Assembly (NCBI RefSeq): GCF_947648125.1
Contig: NZ_CANSMR010000033.1
Span: forward strand, 1-64,000
Direction: 5' to 3'
Source: an uncultured Bradyrhizobium sp.
Lineage (GTDB): Bacteria > Pseudomonadota > Alphaproteobacteria > Rhizobiales > Xanthobacteraceae
DNA: 64,000 bases
Position 1 is the first letter of the stretch; each line of letters opens with the position of its first letter. Made by a program: the position numbers and the translations under genes. The notes below the pieces were generated by a model. That model was not told where the DNA came from. It made no database searches and worked only from the letters and a program-made list of their open reading frames with translations. Below are positions 57,088-64,000 of this stretch, one piece after another.

Positions 57088-57689
57088 TGATTTACCTTAG
57101 CATTCAACAGGGAAGCCTCATGAACGTGCGCACTTCAAACTGGCCGAATTTGCGCACGCTTGTACCCGTTTTGACCGGTGAGTGCACACCTGACGCAAAA
57201 CAAATCGGCGCGTTGCCCGAATGTCCGGATCAGCTCTCCCGGAAGCCTATTGCGCTTTGCACTCGGCCTGCTCGGCGCGGTCGAGATCCGGTCCGCGCCG
57301 GGCGGCCCCGGGCTGCGCGCGGGCAAAGCACACCGCTCGCCCACTTCCCTTCGAACACCACCTTGTGGACAGCACCGTCGCGTCAGCACGGAAGATGCAT
57401 GAGAGGAAACGCGCGGCCTCGGTTGCCAAGGCTCGTTCCATGTCGCAGCAGAGGCTGCATATTTATTTTAAGTATAAAGTATCAATGTCGGCCAAGGGAT
57501 CGCCAAGGCGCTCGTTGGAAAACCGAGGAGAGCGCCCTTCGGCGCGCCACACGCCGCAAATTCTTTACATCGGCAAGCAGCTTCGCGCGCCTTGAACGAG
57601 CCTTGTATTTACTTTTGGCACGAACTATCTTCAAGACAACATCGAGGTCGCCGCGTTCAGCCGGACCCGGATGCCGCAGGAGATTTGAT
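57088..57689. other. Long gene-free stretch before the MarR gene
   Basis: 602 bases between dusA and the MarR gene. A frame is open through it but has no start context and no family resemblance. An AT-rich island at 57458-57486 with a possible operator is the only distinct signal. Confidence 0.55.
57466..57482. promoter_or_regulatory. Candidate MarR operator upstream of the MarR gene
   Basis: TTTTAAGTATAAAGTAT in an AT-rich island. Its complement ATACTTTATACTTAAAATA matches 15 of 19 bases of the motif at 63895-63913. The sharing of this motif at the two ends of the cluster is the main evidence. Confidence 0.4.
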
Positions 57690-58196
57690 TTGGCAGTCGC
57701 GAAGGAGTCCCCACCTGTTTCGCCCAAGAGCGGGGTCGATCAGGAGGCCGAGTACCGGGCTCAGACACGGCTTTGGCTTCGGCTGCTTGCCTGCACAACC
57801 CTGATCGAGGGTGAGCTGCGGCGCCGGTTCCGCGAGGAATTCGATTTCACGATGCCGCGCTTCGACGTCCTGGCCCAGCTTGACCGCGAGCCGAGCGGAC
57901 TGGTGCTGGGAGAGCTGCCGAAGCGCCTGATGGTCTCCGCCGGAAACCTCACACCCATCGTCGATCGCCTGGTCGAGGACGGCTACATCACCCGCACACC
58001 CTCTAACCTCGATCGGCGCGTGCAGATCGTTTGCATGACCGTCGAGGGCCGCAAGGCATTCAGGCGCATGGCCAAGAGCCATGGCTCATGGCTGGCCGAG
58101 CTGCTGGCGGGATTCCCGGCCGGCCGGCTCGATGGATTGACCAGCGAGCTCGACGAGCTCAAGGGCGCCGTCAGGGACGCGATGCGGAAGCCATAG
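57690..58196 (+). CDS. MarR-family transcriptional regulator
   Basis: A 168-residue dimeric winged-helix regulator. FTMPRFDVLAQLDREPSGL, LPKRLMVSAGNLTPIVDRLVEDGYI (recognition helix) and the wing NLDRRVQIVCMT are in the expected order, with dimer helices at both ends. The start is TTG, with AGGAG 7 bases upstream; no ATG fits. The gene ends 84 bp from the 3' end of the convergent catabolic operon, and it probably senses a CoA-thioester or acid from that pathway. Confidence 0.87.
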   Translation: MAVAKESPPVSPKSGVDQEAEYRAQTRLWLRLLACTTLIEGELRRRFREEFDFTMPRFDVLAQLDREPSGLVLGELPKRLMVSAGNLTPIVDRLVEDGYITRTPSNLDRRVQIVCMTVEGRKAFRRMAKSHGSWLAELLAGFPAGRLDGLTSELDELKGAVRDAMRKP

Positions 58197-58280
58197 CTGA
58201 CGTCGGCATCAGGGCGCCCTGCTCAATCCTCTTGCCGATGTTCAGCTGCGCATCGCGCTCCGATGCAATCCCGCCGCCCA

Positions 58281-59438
58281 TCAAGGCAGCAACTTGTACT
58301 TCCCGTCCTCGATCTGAACCAGGATCCGCGCGCGGGCATCGACGCCGTGCCGATCCGCCGGCGTGTAGGAGTAGACGCCCTGCGTCCCGGCCAGCTCCTT
58401 GGTGGTGAACAGCGCCTCGCGAAGCGCGTTGCGGAATTCCGGCGAGCCCGGCTTGGCACCGGTCGCCAGCGCGCGCTTGGCCGCATCGACGAACACCAGC
58501 CAGCCATCGAAGGAATAGGATGAAAACGAGTCGGTCGGCGCCTCGCCATTCGCCTTCTCGAAGGCCGCGCGGAACGCCAGGGCAACCTTCTGGATCGGAT
58601 TGCTGGCTGGAAGCTGCTCGGCCGCGGTCACCGGTCCGGTTGGGCAGATAATTCCGTTGGCGGCCTTGCCGGCGAGCCGCAGGAAATCGGCGCTGATGAG
58701 CCCGTGGTTGCCGTAGAGCGGTCCCTTGTATCCACGCTCGGACAAGGCGATCACCGGCAGCGCACCCGGCGTTCCCGTGCCGCCGAGCATGATGGCGTCG
58801 GGACGGACCGCCAATGCGCGCAGCACCTGGGCGGTCACCGACGAATCCGATCGAGCGTATCGCTCGTTGGCGATGACCTTGATGTCGGCCGCCTTGGCGC
58901 TTTGCGACAGCGAGTCGTACATGAGGTCGCCGAAGGCATCCGAGAAGCCGATGAACGCGACGGTCTTCAACCCTCGCGCCTTCATGTGGTCGACGATGCC
59001 CTGAACCAGAAGCGGCGTCGGTTGCGGCGTCTGCACGACCCAGGGCCCGCCATCGCCGGGCGGCACCGCCGCGATCGGCGACACCGCGATCATTGGAATC
59101 TTCATCTCGATCGCGGCCGTCGCCATCGCCAGCGTCTGCGGCGCACCGGACGTGCCGATGAGGATGTCGACCTTCTCCTGCTCGACGAGCTTGCGCGCGT
59201 TGCGTGCCGACGCCGTGGGATCGGAGCCGTCGTCGAGTTGGATGACGCGGAGCTTCTCACCGCCGACTTCGCCGACATAGGCCTCGCCCGCCGCTAATCC
59301 CTTCGCGTTCGGAATTCCGATCGACGACACCGGCCCGCTGAGGCCGGTGACGAATCCGACGAGGATCTCCGCTTGCCCGACCTGCGGAACGGCAACAAGC
59401 AGCGCGGCGGAAGCCAGCAGGGTCTTCATCGAGATCAT
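58281..59438 (-). CDS. ABC transporter substrate-binding protein (Leu/Ile/Val-type, periplasmic)
   Basis: A 385-residue type I binding protein. Signal peptide ends at VGQAE near residue 23. ILVGFVTGLSGPVSSIG, DILIGTSGAPQTLAMA and GFSDAFGDLMYD are typical of LivJ-like receptors, many of which in Bradyrhizobium bind aromatic acids. No membrane or ATPase subunits are in this window, so it must use a permease coded elsewhere or beyond the right edge. Last gene of the minus-strand cluster. A second in-frame Met lies three residues in. Confidence 0.88.
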   Translation of the reverse strand: MISMKTLLASAALLVAVPQVGQAEILVGFVTGLSGPVSSIGIPNAKGLAAGEAYVGEVGGEKLRVIQLDDGSDPTASARNARKLVEQEKVDILIGTSGAPQTLAMATAAIEMKIPMIAVSPIAAVPPGDGGPWVVQTPQPTPLLVQGIVDHMKARGLKTVAFIGFSDAFGDLMYDSLSQSAKAADIKVIANERYARSDSSVTAQVLRALAVRPDAIMLGGTGTPGALPVIALSERGYKGPLYGNHGLISADFLRLAGKAANGIICPTGPVTAAEQLPASNPIQKVALAFRAAFEKANGEAPTDSFSSYSFDGWLVFVDAAKRALATGAKPGSPEFRNALREALFTTKELAGTQGVYSYTPADRHGVDARARILVQIEDGKYKLLP

Positions 59439-59495
59439 GGCACCTGTCTTTCTTGATTTGCGTTTCTTCTGCCGGGCAAGCGCCATCCGCTCGCT

Positions 59496-60278
59496 TCAGT
59501 TCGCCGAAACCAACGCGATCACGCGCAGCGGACTGCCGGAACCGTTCTGGATCTTCAGGGGCGAAGCCACAATGACGGCACCGGTGGCGGGAAGCTGATC
59601 GAGGTTGCAAAGACACTGAAGGCCATAGCGGCCGGCGCCGTGCAGGAAGTGATGCGCCGGATAAGGCGGCTCGAAATGGCCGGCCTGCCCCGCGTCGGTG
59701 CCGATCGTCTCGGTGCCGAAGCCGATGATGCCGCGCTCCTCCACCAGCCATTTCATGACCGCCGGATTCGGGCCCGGGGTGTGTGCGCCGTCATCCCTGA
59801 GGTTGGCGTAGTCGCGCCAGCCCTTCTTCGACCAGTCGGTCCGTAGCAGAACCCAGTTGCGCTCGGGGATCCGCCCGTACTTCGCCTCCCAGGCCTCGAC
59901 GAGCGGAACGGTCAGCAGGAAATCCGGATCCTGCGCTGCCCCGGCCGAGCAGTCGATGACACACGCCGGAGCGATCATGTCCTTGGCAGGCATCGTATCG
60001 ACGGCATTGTTCGGCAGATCCTTGCCGGTGAACCAGTGAATCGGCGCGTCGAAATGCGTGCCGGTGTGCTCGCCGAAGGTCACGTTGTTCCAGTACCAGG
60101 CCGGACCGCGACCGTCATAGCGCGAAATCTCCTGGATCCGGACGGGAGCTGCCTGGCCAAACTCCGGCGGCAGCACGATGACCGGAAAGTCCGGACTGAG
60201 CGTGAAGGTCAGATCGACGACGCGCACCGCGCCGGACGAGACCGCACCTGCGAGCTCCAGGAGATTCTTGCTTTGCAT
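59496..60278 (-). CDS. Cyclase-family metal-dependent hydrolase (kynurenine formamidase-like)
   Basis: A 260-residue member of the 'cyclase' (PF04199) family. The metal motif HTGTHFDAPIHW near residue 70 is complete, and TPGPNPAVMKWLVEERGI-type and GFGTETIGTDAG segments follow. The family contains kynurenine formamidase and isatin hydrolase and acts on amide or lactam bonds. It begins 35 bp after the SDR-fusion gene and is followed by the binding protein. GGGAGGA lies before the ATG. Confidence 0.88.
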   Translation of the reverse strand: MQSKNLLELAGAVSSGAVRVVDLTFTLSPDFPVIVLPPEFGQAAPVRIQEISRYDGRGPAWYWNNVTFGEHTGTHFDAPIHWFTGKDLPNNAVDTMPAKDMIAPACVIDCSAGAAQDPDFLLTVPLVEAWEAKYGRIPERNWVLLRTDWSKKGWRDYANLRDDGAHTPGPNPAVMKWLVEERGIIGFGTETIGTDAGQAGHFEPPYPAHHFLHGAGRYGLQCLCNLDQLPATGAVIVASPLKIQNGSGSPLRVIALVSAN

Positions 60279-60312
60279 CGTCACGTCCTCCCGCTTGGTT
60301 GAAACCCTGATC

Positions 60313-61554
60313 CTATTTGTCGAGCTCGCGCTCGAGCGCTTTCGGATTGGCGGCAAGACGCTGCCTGATTTCCTCGGCGACGTCCCCGACATACATCTCC
60401 TCGAGCCCGCCTCTGAGCCCGGACACGATCGCCTGCGCCACGGCGCGCGGCGCAACCTTGGGCGGCGGCACGGTCTGGAACCACTCGGTGTCGACCGGCC
60501 CCGTGAACAGGTTCAGCACCTTGACGCCGCCGGGCCTGAGTTCGGCGCGAAGACAATGCGACAGCGACAGGCAAGCGGCTTGCGATGCCGAGTAGGCGCC
60601 GAAAGCGGGCCAATTCGCCAGCGCATGGACCGACAGGATATTGACCCAGGCGGCACTGTTGTTGACGCCATCCGCACCCCGCATCCGCATCGCCGGACCG
60701 AAGGCCTGCGCGAGGTTGATGAAGCCGAGATAGGCCTGGTCGATCTCGTCCCGCGCGATGCTCGTGCCCCTGCGGTCGAGCAGGCCACCAGGCCGCACAT
60801 ATTCCGTCGTGTTGACGAGGATATCGACCTTGCCGCCGATGTCGGCCGCAAGATCAGTCGCCGACTTTTCGTCGGACGCGTCGAGCGTAACGACTTCGAT
60901 CCCTTGCTGTCCGCGCAACAGCTGTTCACCGGCAAACGGCCGCCACGGTTCGGCAACGCCGACGAACACCGTCTTTGCGCCCGCGGCCTTCAGCGCTGCA
61001 ACGGCCTCCTGGCCGATCAAGGTGCGGCCGTTGGTCACGAGCACCCGCCGGAATTTCGGATCAGCCGTCATTTCCCGCCACTGCCTGTCGTCTGCCATGT
61101 TGGGAGTCTCCTCCTCGGGTCGGGCAAAGGCCACCGCCTGACCGCTCTTGTCGAGCTGAAACGACATGAGGACGGGCGCGCCCTCGACGCAGTCGGCATG
61201 CAGATGCGCCACCATCGTCGGACCGCAATCCATTTTGACGAGACCGATGCGCCAGGGTGCCCGCTCGCGGAAATAGACGTCGCTCGGCACCCGCGCCGTC
61301 GTTTCGGCCAGCAGTGCGCCGCGGCGCGGCGCATCGACGAACACGAGATCGGCCGACAGGCAGGCGGGGCACGCCTCGCGCGCCGGATAGGCGAAGGCGC
61401 CGCAGGCCTCGCAGCGCTGCAGCATGAAGCGTCCTTCGGCGGCGGCGCGCGTGAACCCGTGCGATGTCCTGCTGCGCGGCCGCGGCGGTGACGCCGGAAG
61501 CCGCGTCCGCAGCAGCGGGTTCTTGCGCTGGGGAGGCTCAATCGGATCGATCAT
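60313..61554 (-). CDS. DUF35 (zinc-ribbon/OB-fold) - SDR fusion protein
   Basis: A 413-residue fusion. Residues about 35-145 are a DUF35 module with zinc ribbon Cys48-x2-Cys51-x10-Cys62-x2-Cys65 and an OB fold (WRIGLVKMDCGPTMVAHL). Residues about 165-405 are SDR-like, but the nucleotide loop reads VTNGRTLIGQE, NNAG is replaced by VNTTE, and the catalytic Tyr321 is followed by SASQ, so the essential Lys is Gln325; Ser308 remains. The SDR half is therefore probably inactive or structural. Its ATG overlaps the thiolase stop (61551-61554), implying a complex with that protein. Confidence 0.85.
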   Translation of the reverse strand: MIDPIEPPQRKNPLLRTRLPASPPRPRSRTSHGFTRAAAEGRFMLQRCEACGAFAYPAREACPACLSADLVFVDAPRRGALLAETTARVPSDVYFRERAPWRIGLVKMDCGPTMVAHLHADCVEGAPVLMSFQLDKSGQAVAFARPEEETPNMADDRQWREMTADPKFRRVLVTNGRTLIGQEAVAALKAAGAKTVFVGVAEPWRPFAGEQLLRGQQGIEVVTLDASDEKSATDLAADIGGKVDILVNTTEYVRPGGLLDRRGTSIARDEIDQAYLGFINLAQAFGPAMRMRGADGVNNSAAWVNILSVHALANWPAFGAYSASQAACLSLSHCLRAELRPGGVKVLNLFTGPVDTEWFQTVPPPKVAPRAVAQAIVSGLRGGLEEMYVGDVAEEIRQRLAANPKALERELDK

Positions 61555-62729
61555 CGCGCGGGCCCTGCAAAGATCACGGCACCGGAGGCCAGGCCGCGGT
61601 CATAGTTGATCATGCCGAAGCCCGACGCCAAGCCGAGCTTGGCATCCTTCACCTGCGTGGGACCGGCTTCGCCCAGGACCTGCCGCAATCCCTCGACGAG
61701 CCCGAGATAGGCGCCGGCGGCGCCGGCCTGCCCTGCCGAGAGCTGGCCACCCGAGGTGTTGTGCGGGAAGTCGCCGTCAACCGTCAGGTCGTGCTGACGA
61801 ACGAAGGCTGCGCCCTCGCCCTTGTTGCAGAAGCCGAGATCCTCGAACTGCATCATCGTGATGACCGGATAATCATCGTAGGTCTGGACGATATCGAGAT
61901 CGTCAGGCTTCACGCCGGCCATCGCGTAGAGTTCACCGACATCCATCGCCCAGCCGCCGCGCAGCTGCATCGGATCGTCGGCGAAGGCGTTGTGCCGCTC
62001 GATTGTCGACAGCAATCGCGCGGCCGGCAAGCCGAGCGATGCCGCGGTCTCGTCCCGCATCACAAGGAAGGCCTCGGCACCGGCGCACGGCATGACGCAA
62101 TCGAACAGGTGAATGGGGTCGGAAATGGGACGGGCCGCCAGATACTGCTCGATCGTCAGCGGCGTCTTCATCAGCGCATGCGGGTTGCGCAGCGCGTTGG
62201 CACGCTGGGCGACCGCGATCCTGCCGACGTCCTCGCGCGTGACGCCATGAGTCCGCATATAGTTGCGCGCGATCAGTGCGAAGCTCGCATTGGCGCCGCC
62301 TGCGCCATAAGGATAGACCGCGTCCTGGTTGAAACGCGAGAAATTCTCGAGCGTGAGGCGGAAGGAATCGACGTGGTTGGTATCGCCGGCCACGCAAGCC
62401 ACGATATCGGCATCGTGTGCCTGCACCGCGCGCGCCGCCTTGCGCAATGCCGCGATAGCGCTCGCGCCGCCGAGCGGGATCGTGTCCAGCCATCTGACGC
62501 ACAGCCCGAAATGCTGCGTCAGTCCGATCCCGCTGTCAGTCCCCATGGTGAAGCTGGAGACGCACAGACCGTCGATGTCGGAAGCCTTGATGCCGGCCCG
62601 CGCGACCAGCGCGCTCAGCGCGCGGCCAATCCACCATTGCGCGCTCTCGATGGAATAGCGCGCATAGGGGATCGTGACGGGAGCCGCCATCACGATGCCG
62701 TCATACGGTGTGCGCAGCGAATTCTTCAC
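61551..62729 (-). CDS. Thiolase-superfamily protein (lipid-transfer/SCP2-type, altered active site)
   Basis: A 392-residue thiolase fold without the canonical catalytic set: the N-terminal nucleophile region reads PLGGASAIAAL (residues 85-95, no Cys), and the C-terminal loop NTSGGQLSAGQAGAAGAY has Gln where GHP normally puts His. TYDDYPVITMM and DLGFCNKGEGAAF near residues 280-300 are typical of thiolase-like aldolases. Such proteins pair with DUF35 partners; here the DUF35 gene overlaps. The start is GTG at 62729; the frame is open 63 codons upstream without family similarity. Confidence 0.8.
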   Translation of the reverse strand: MKNSLRTPYDGIVMAAPVTIPYARYSIESAQWWIGRALSALVARAGIKASDIDGLCVSSFTMGTDSGIGLTQHFGLCVRWLDTIPLGGASAIAALRKAARAVQAHDADIVACVAGDTNHVDSFRLTLENFSRFNQDAVYPYGAGGANASFALIARNYMRTHGVTREDVGRIAVAQRANALRNPHALMKTPLTIEQYLAARPISDPIHLFDCVMPCAGAEAFLVMRDETAASLGLPAARLLSTIERHNAFADDPMQLRGGWAMDVGELYAMAGVKPDDLDIVQTYDDYPVITMMQFEDLGFCNKGEGAAFVRQHDLTVDGDFPHNTSGGQLSAGQAGAAGAYLGLVEGLRQVLGEAGPTQVKDAKLGLASGFGMINYDRGLASGAVIFAGPAR

Positions 62730-62865
62730 CAGCCGCCTGCCCTGCCTGCCCGCCTCAAATTGTTTCCAGCTACACATCGATACTGCCACGACTCGTATTC
62801 GAACAGAGGCACCTTCTCGGATCTCGTCACGTCTGGCTCTCCAGAGCTGGTCGGCTGTTCGGGCG

Positions 62866-63648
62866 CTAGCGCTTGTTGCGCGCGAGCATCGCCCGGAAAT
62901 CGTCACGTGCCTGGGCACTGGCTCGCTTGAAGCTCGGCCCGCGGCTCGGCTCGGTGCCGTTGAGCTGCCTCAGCTGCACCCACATCTCTGCGCTCTTCAA
63001 CGCCACCGCGGCGCAGTTCACGACCGGCGCGTGCCCGACCTTCAGGCCGTGCTCCCGTCCGATCAAGAGGCCCGGTAGCACGCCGGCGGGGATCACCACG
63101 TCGGCTCCGCGCTGCACCAGCGGCAGGGCGCAGGCCAGGAAATCCTCGATCATCCGCGCGTGCGCCGCCCGATCGCCGGCGAACGCACCCGCGAAATCCT
63201 CCGGCTTGCAGCCGAGGCCGGTCACGTGGACGACGCGATCACCGAGGCCGTAACGTTCGGCCTGCTCGTAGTGCCAGACCTCGAAGACCGGATCGAGCGT
63301 GACGAGGCCTAGGCGCCGGCCGAGTTGCGAGGCCGCAAGCAGCGTCGCCTCGCCGGTCCCGATCACGGGAATGTCGAGCGTCGAGCGGAGTTCGTAAAGA
63401 CCGGGATCCTGGAAGTGGCCCATCACGAAGGCGTCGAACCCGCTCTGTTCGGCCGCGATGCCGTTGTCGATCGCCTGAACCGCGCAGCGCAATTCGGCAA
63501 GCCGGCCGAACTCCCGGTCCGGCGGCGAAATGCCCTCGACGTGAACCGTCGTGCCGGGCGCAGCGATCGTGTTGAGGTACTCCGACAGCCGCGCCATGTA
63601 AGGCGCGTTCACGCTCGCATCGACGAAACTCTGCCAGAAGATGCGCAT
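62866..63648 (-). CDS. Asp/Glu/hydantoin racemase-superfamily protein lacking both catalytic cysteines
   Basis: A 260-residue two-domain protein. GHFQDPGLYELRSTLDIPVIGTGEA near residues 77-101 is the first-half active-site segment of hydantoin racemases, where Cys is normal but His78 is found. The second-half site reads GADVVIPAGVLPGLL with Ala188 in place of Cys. A two-cysteine racemase mechanism is thus not possible. It is the first gene of the minus-strand cluster; 136 bp separate it from the thiolase-like gene. AGGAG lies 8 bases before the ATG. Confidence 0.8.
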   Translation of the reverse strand: MRIFWQSFVDASVNAPYMARLSEYLNTIAAPGTTVHVEGISPPDREFGRLAELRCAVQAIDNGIAAEQSGFDAFVMGHFQDPGLYELRSTLDIPVIGTGEATLLAASQLGRRLGLVTLDPVFEVWHYEQAERYGLGDRVVHVTGLGCKPEDFAGAFAGDRAAHARMIEDFLACALPLVQRGADVVIPAGVLPGLLIGREHGLKVGHAPVVNCAAVALKSAEMWVQLRQLNGTEPSRGPSFKRASAQARDDFRAMLARNKR

Positions 63649-63722
63649 CGCCCTTCTCCTCAAACGGTGACGGGAGCATCGGCCGTCGGCCTGCCGACGG
63701 AGATATTTCAACCATAAACTAA

Positions 63723-63734
63723 TTGACCCGTCAA
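63723..63734. promoter_or_regulatory. Perfect inverted repeat TTGAC-CC-GTCAA upstream of the racemase-like gene
   Basis: TTGACCCGTCAA lies 75 bases before the first gene of the minus-strand operon, in a short AT-rich stretch. It could be an operator or include a -35 element (TTGACG on the minus strand). Confidence 0.4.
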
Positions 63735-63894
63735 ATGCGCAGCATGGAGCCCGCCAAGGGGGCCTTGCCTTCGCGACAGGAAGGCCCGTTTTTCGGGACG
63801 AAGAGGTGAAGGAAATGGCGCACTCTGACCGAATTGTATGCAGCAACATTTTTTTCTGACAGCCCCGTGACACGTGTTGACGGCGCCACGGAGA

Positions 63895-63913
63895 ATACTT
63901 TAGGCTTTAAGTA
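63895..63913. promoter_or_regulatory. Candidate MarR operator near the right edge
   Basis: ATACTTTAGGCTTTAAGTA: TACTT and AAGTA form inverted ends of an 18-base imperfect palindrome (14 of 18 positions symmetric). It shares 15 of 19 bases with the motif before the MarR gene. It sits 16 bases before the start of the divergent gene at the edge. Confidence 0.45.
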
Positions 63914-63928
63914 ATCGACCATCGGCCA

Positions 63929-64000
63929 ATGCCGATGGCCATGACGATGATGTTGCAGGGCACCGATTTTGAGAAACTCAATCGCGTGGACTATCGTCGG
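63929..64000 (+). CDS. Start of an unidentified gene (partial)
   Basis: An open frame running off the right edge: a Met-rich start (MPMAMTMMLQGTDFEKLNR, 24 codons visible) with several possible ATG codons at 63929, 63935, 63941, 63944 and 63950-region positions. The later part looks like soluble enzyme sequence, but no family can be named. It is divergent from the racemase-like operon and directly follows the candidate MarR operator. Confidence 0.45.
   Translation, partial: MPMAMTMMLQGTDFEKLNRVDYRR

Noticed and set aside
57087-57689. A 200-codon N-terminal extension of the MarR protein
   Set aside because: It shows no family similarity and no start context; a TTG with AGGAG at proper distance gives a normal MarR length.

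Overview
The window looks like a chromosomal segment of a Bradyrhizobium-type alphaproteobacterium (Nitrobacteraceae). The reasons are high GC, TTG/GTG starts, several families of palindromic intergenic repeats familiar from Bradyrhizobium and Rhodopseudomonas, DUF2865/DUF2059/DUF1289/DUF2934 genes, TakP-type TRAP binding proteins, and TTAA-N7-TTAAC boxes of the CtrA type. This placement rests on gene content recalled from memory; no search was run. I saw no rRNA, tRNA, insertion sequence, prophage or CRISPR array.

Layout. 1-23.3 kb is core metabolism: an Atm1-type ABC exporter (cut by the window edge), a LOG-type phosphoribohydrolase, the overlapping set cysS / GNAT acetyltransferase / cimA, nadE, a FAD oxidoreductase overlapping dgkA, class II DAHP synthase, a cationic amino-acid permease, gor, rpiA, an SDR, a phosphoglycolate-phosphatase-like HAD enzyme and moaA. 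23.6-25.7 kb carries the two membrane subunits of a TRAP transporter. 25.8-37.4 kb is an accessory block: a secreted M20 peptidase, a two-component system divergent from a metal-type RND efflux set (adaptor, pump, outer-membrane lipoprotein), then several small secreted or membrane proteins. 37.4-39.9 kb holds two tandem TakP-like TRAP binding proteins, probably partners of the distant TRAP membrane genes. 40.1-43.3 kb has mrp/apbC, a displaced copy of the mrp 3' end beside a small helix-turn-helix-like gene, a VOC protein and a beta-hydroxyacid dehydrogenase. 43.7-49.2 kb has a WG-repeat secreted protein, a PleC/DivJ-like histidine kinase preceded by a perfect CtrA box, a DUF1289 protein, a retropepsin-like protease and a lipoprotein hydrolase.

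49.4-56.1 kb is an aromatic-degradation island: catC and an HpaB-family flavin monooxygenase on the minus strand, and on the plus strand a stand-alone FAD-synthetase domain, an HpaC-like flavin reductase, an intradiol dioxygenase, catB and a CatR/BenM-like LysR regulator. Together they could hydroxylate a phenol, cleave the ring and carry the muconate to beta-ketoadipate enol-lactone, with their own FAD supply. After dusA, 57.7-64.0 kb holds the least familiar part: a MarR regulator facing an operon of a racemase-like protein without the usual cysteines, a thiolase-like protein with altered catalytic motifs, a DUF35 (zinc-ribbon/OB) domain fused to an SDR domain lacking its catalytic lysine, a cyclase-family hydrolase and a Leu/Ile/Val-type binding protein. 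A shared palindrome-like motif lies upstream of the MarR gene and of a gene that starts at the right edge. This is my best candidate for an undescribed catabolic system.
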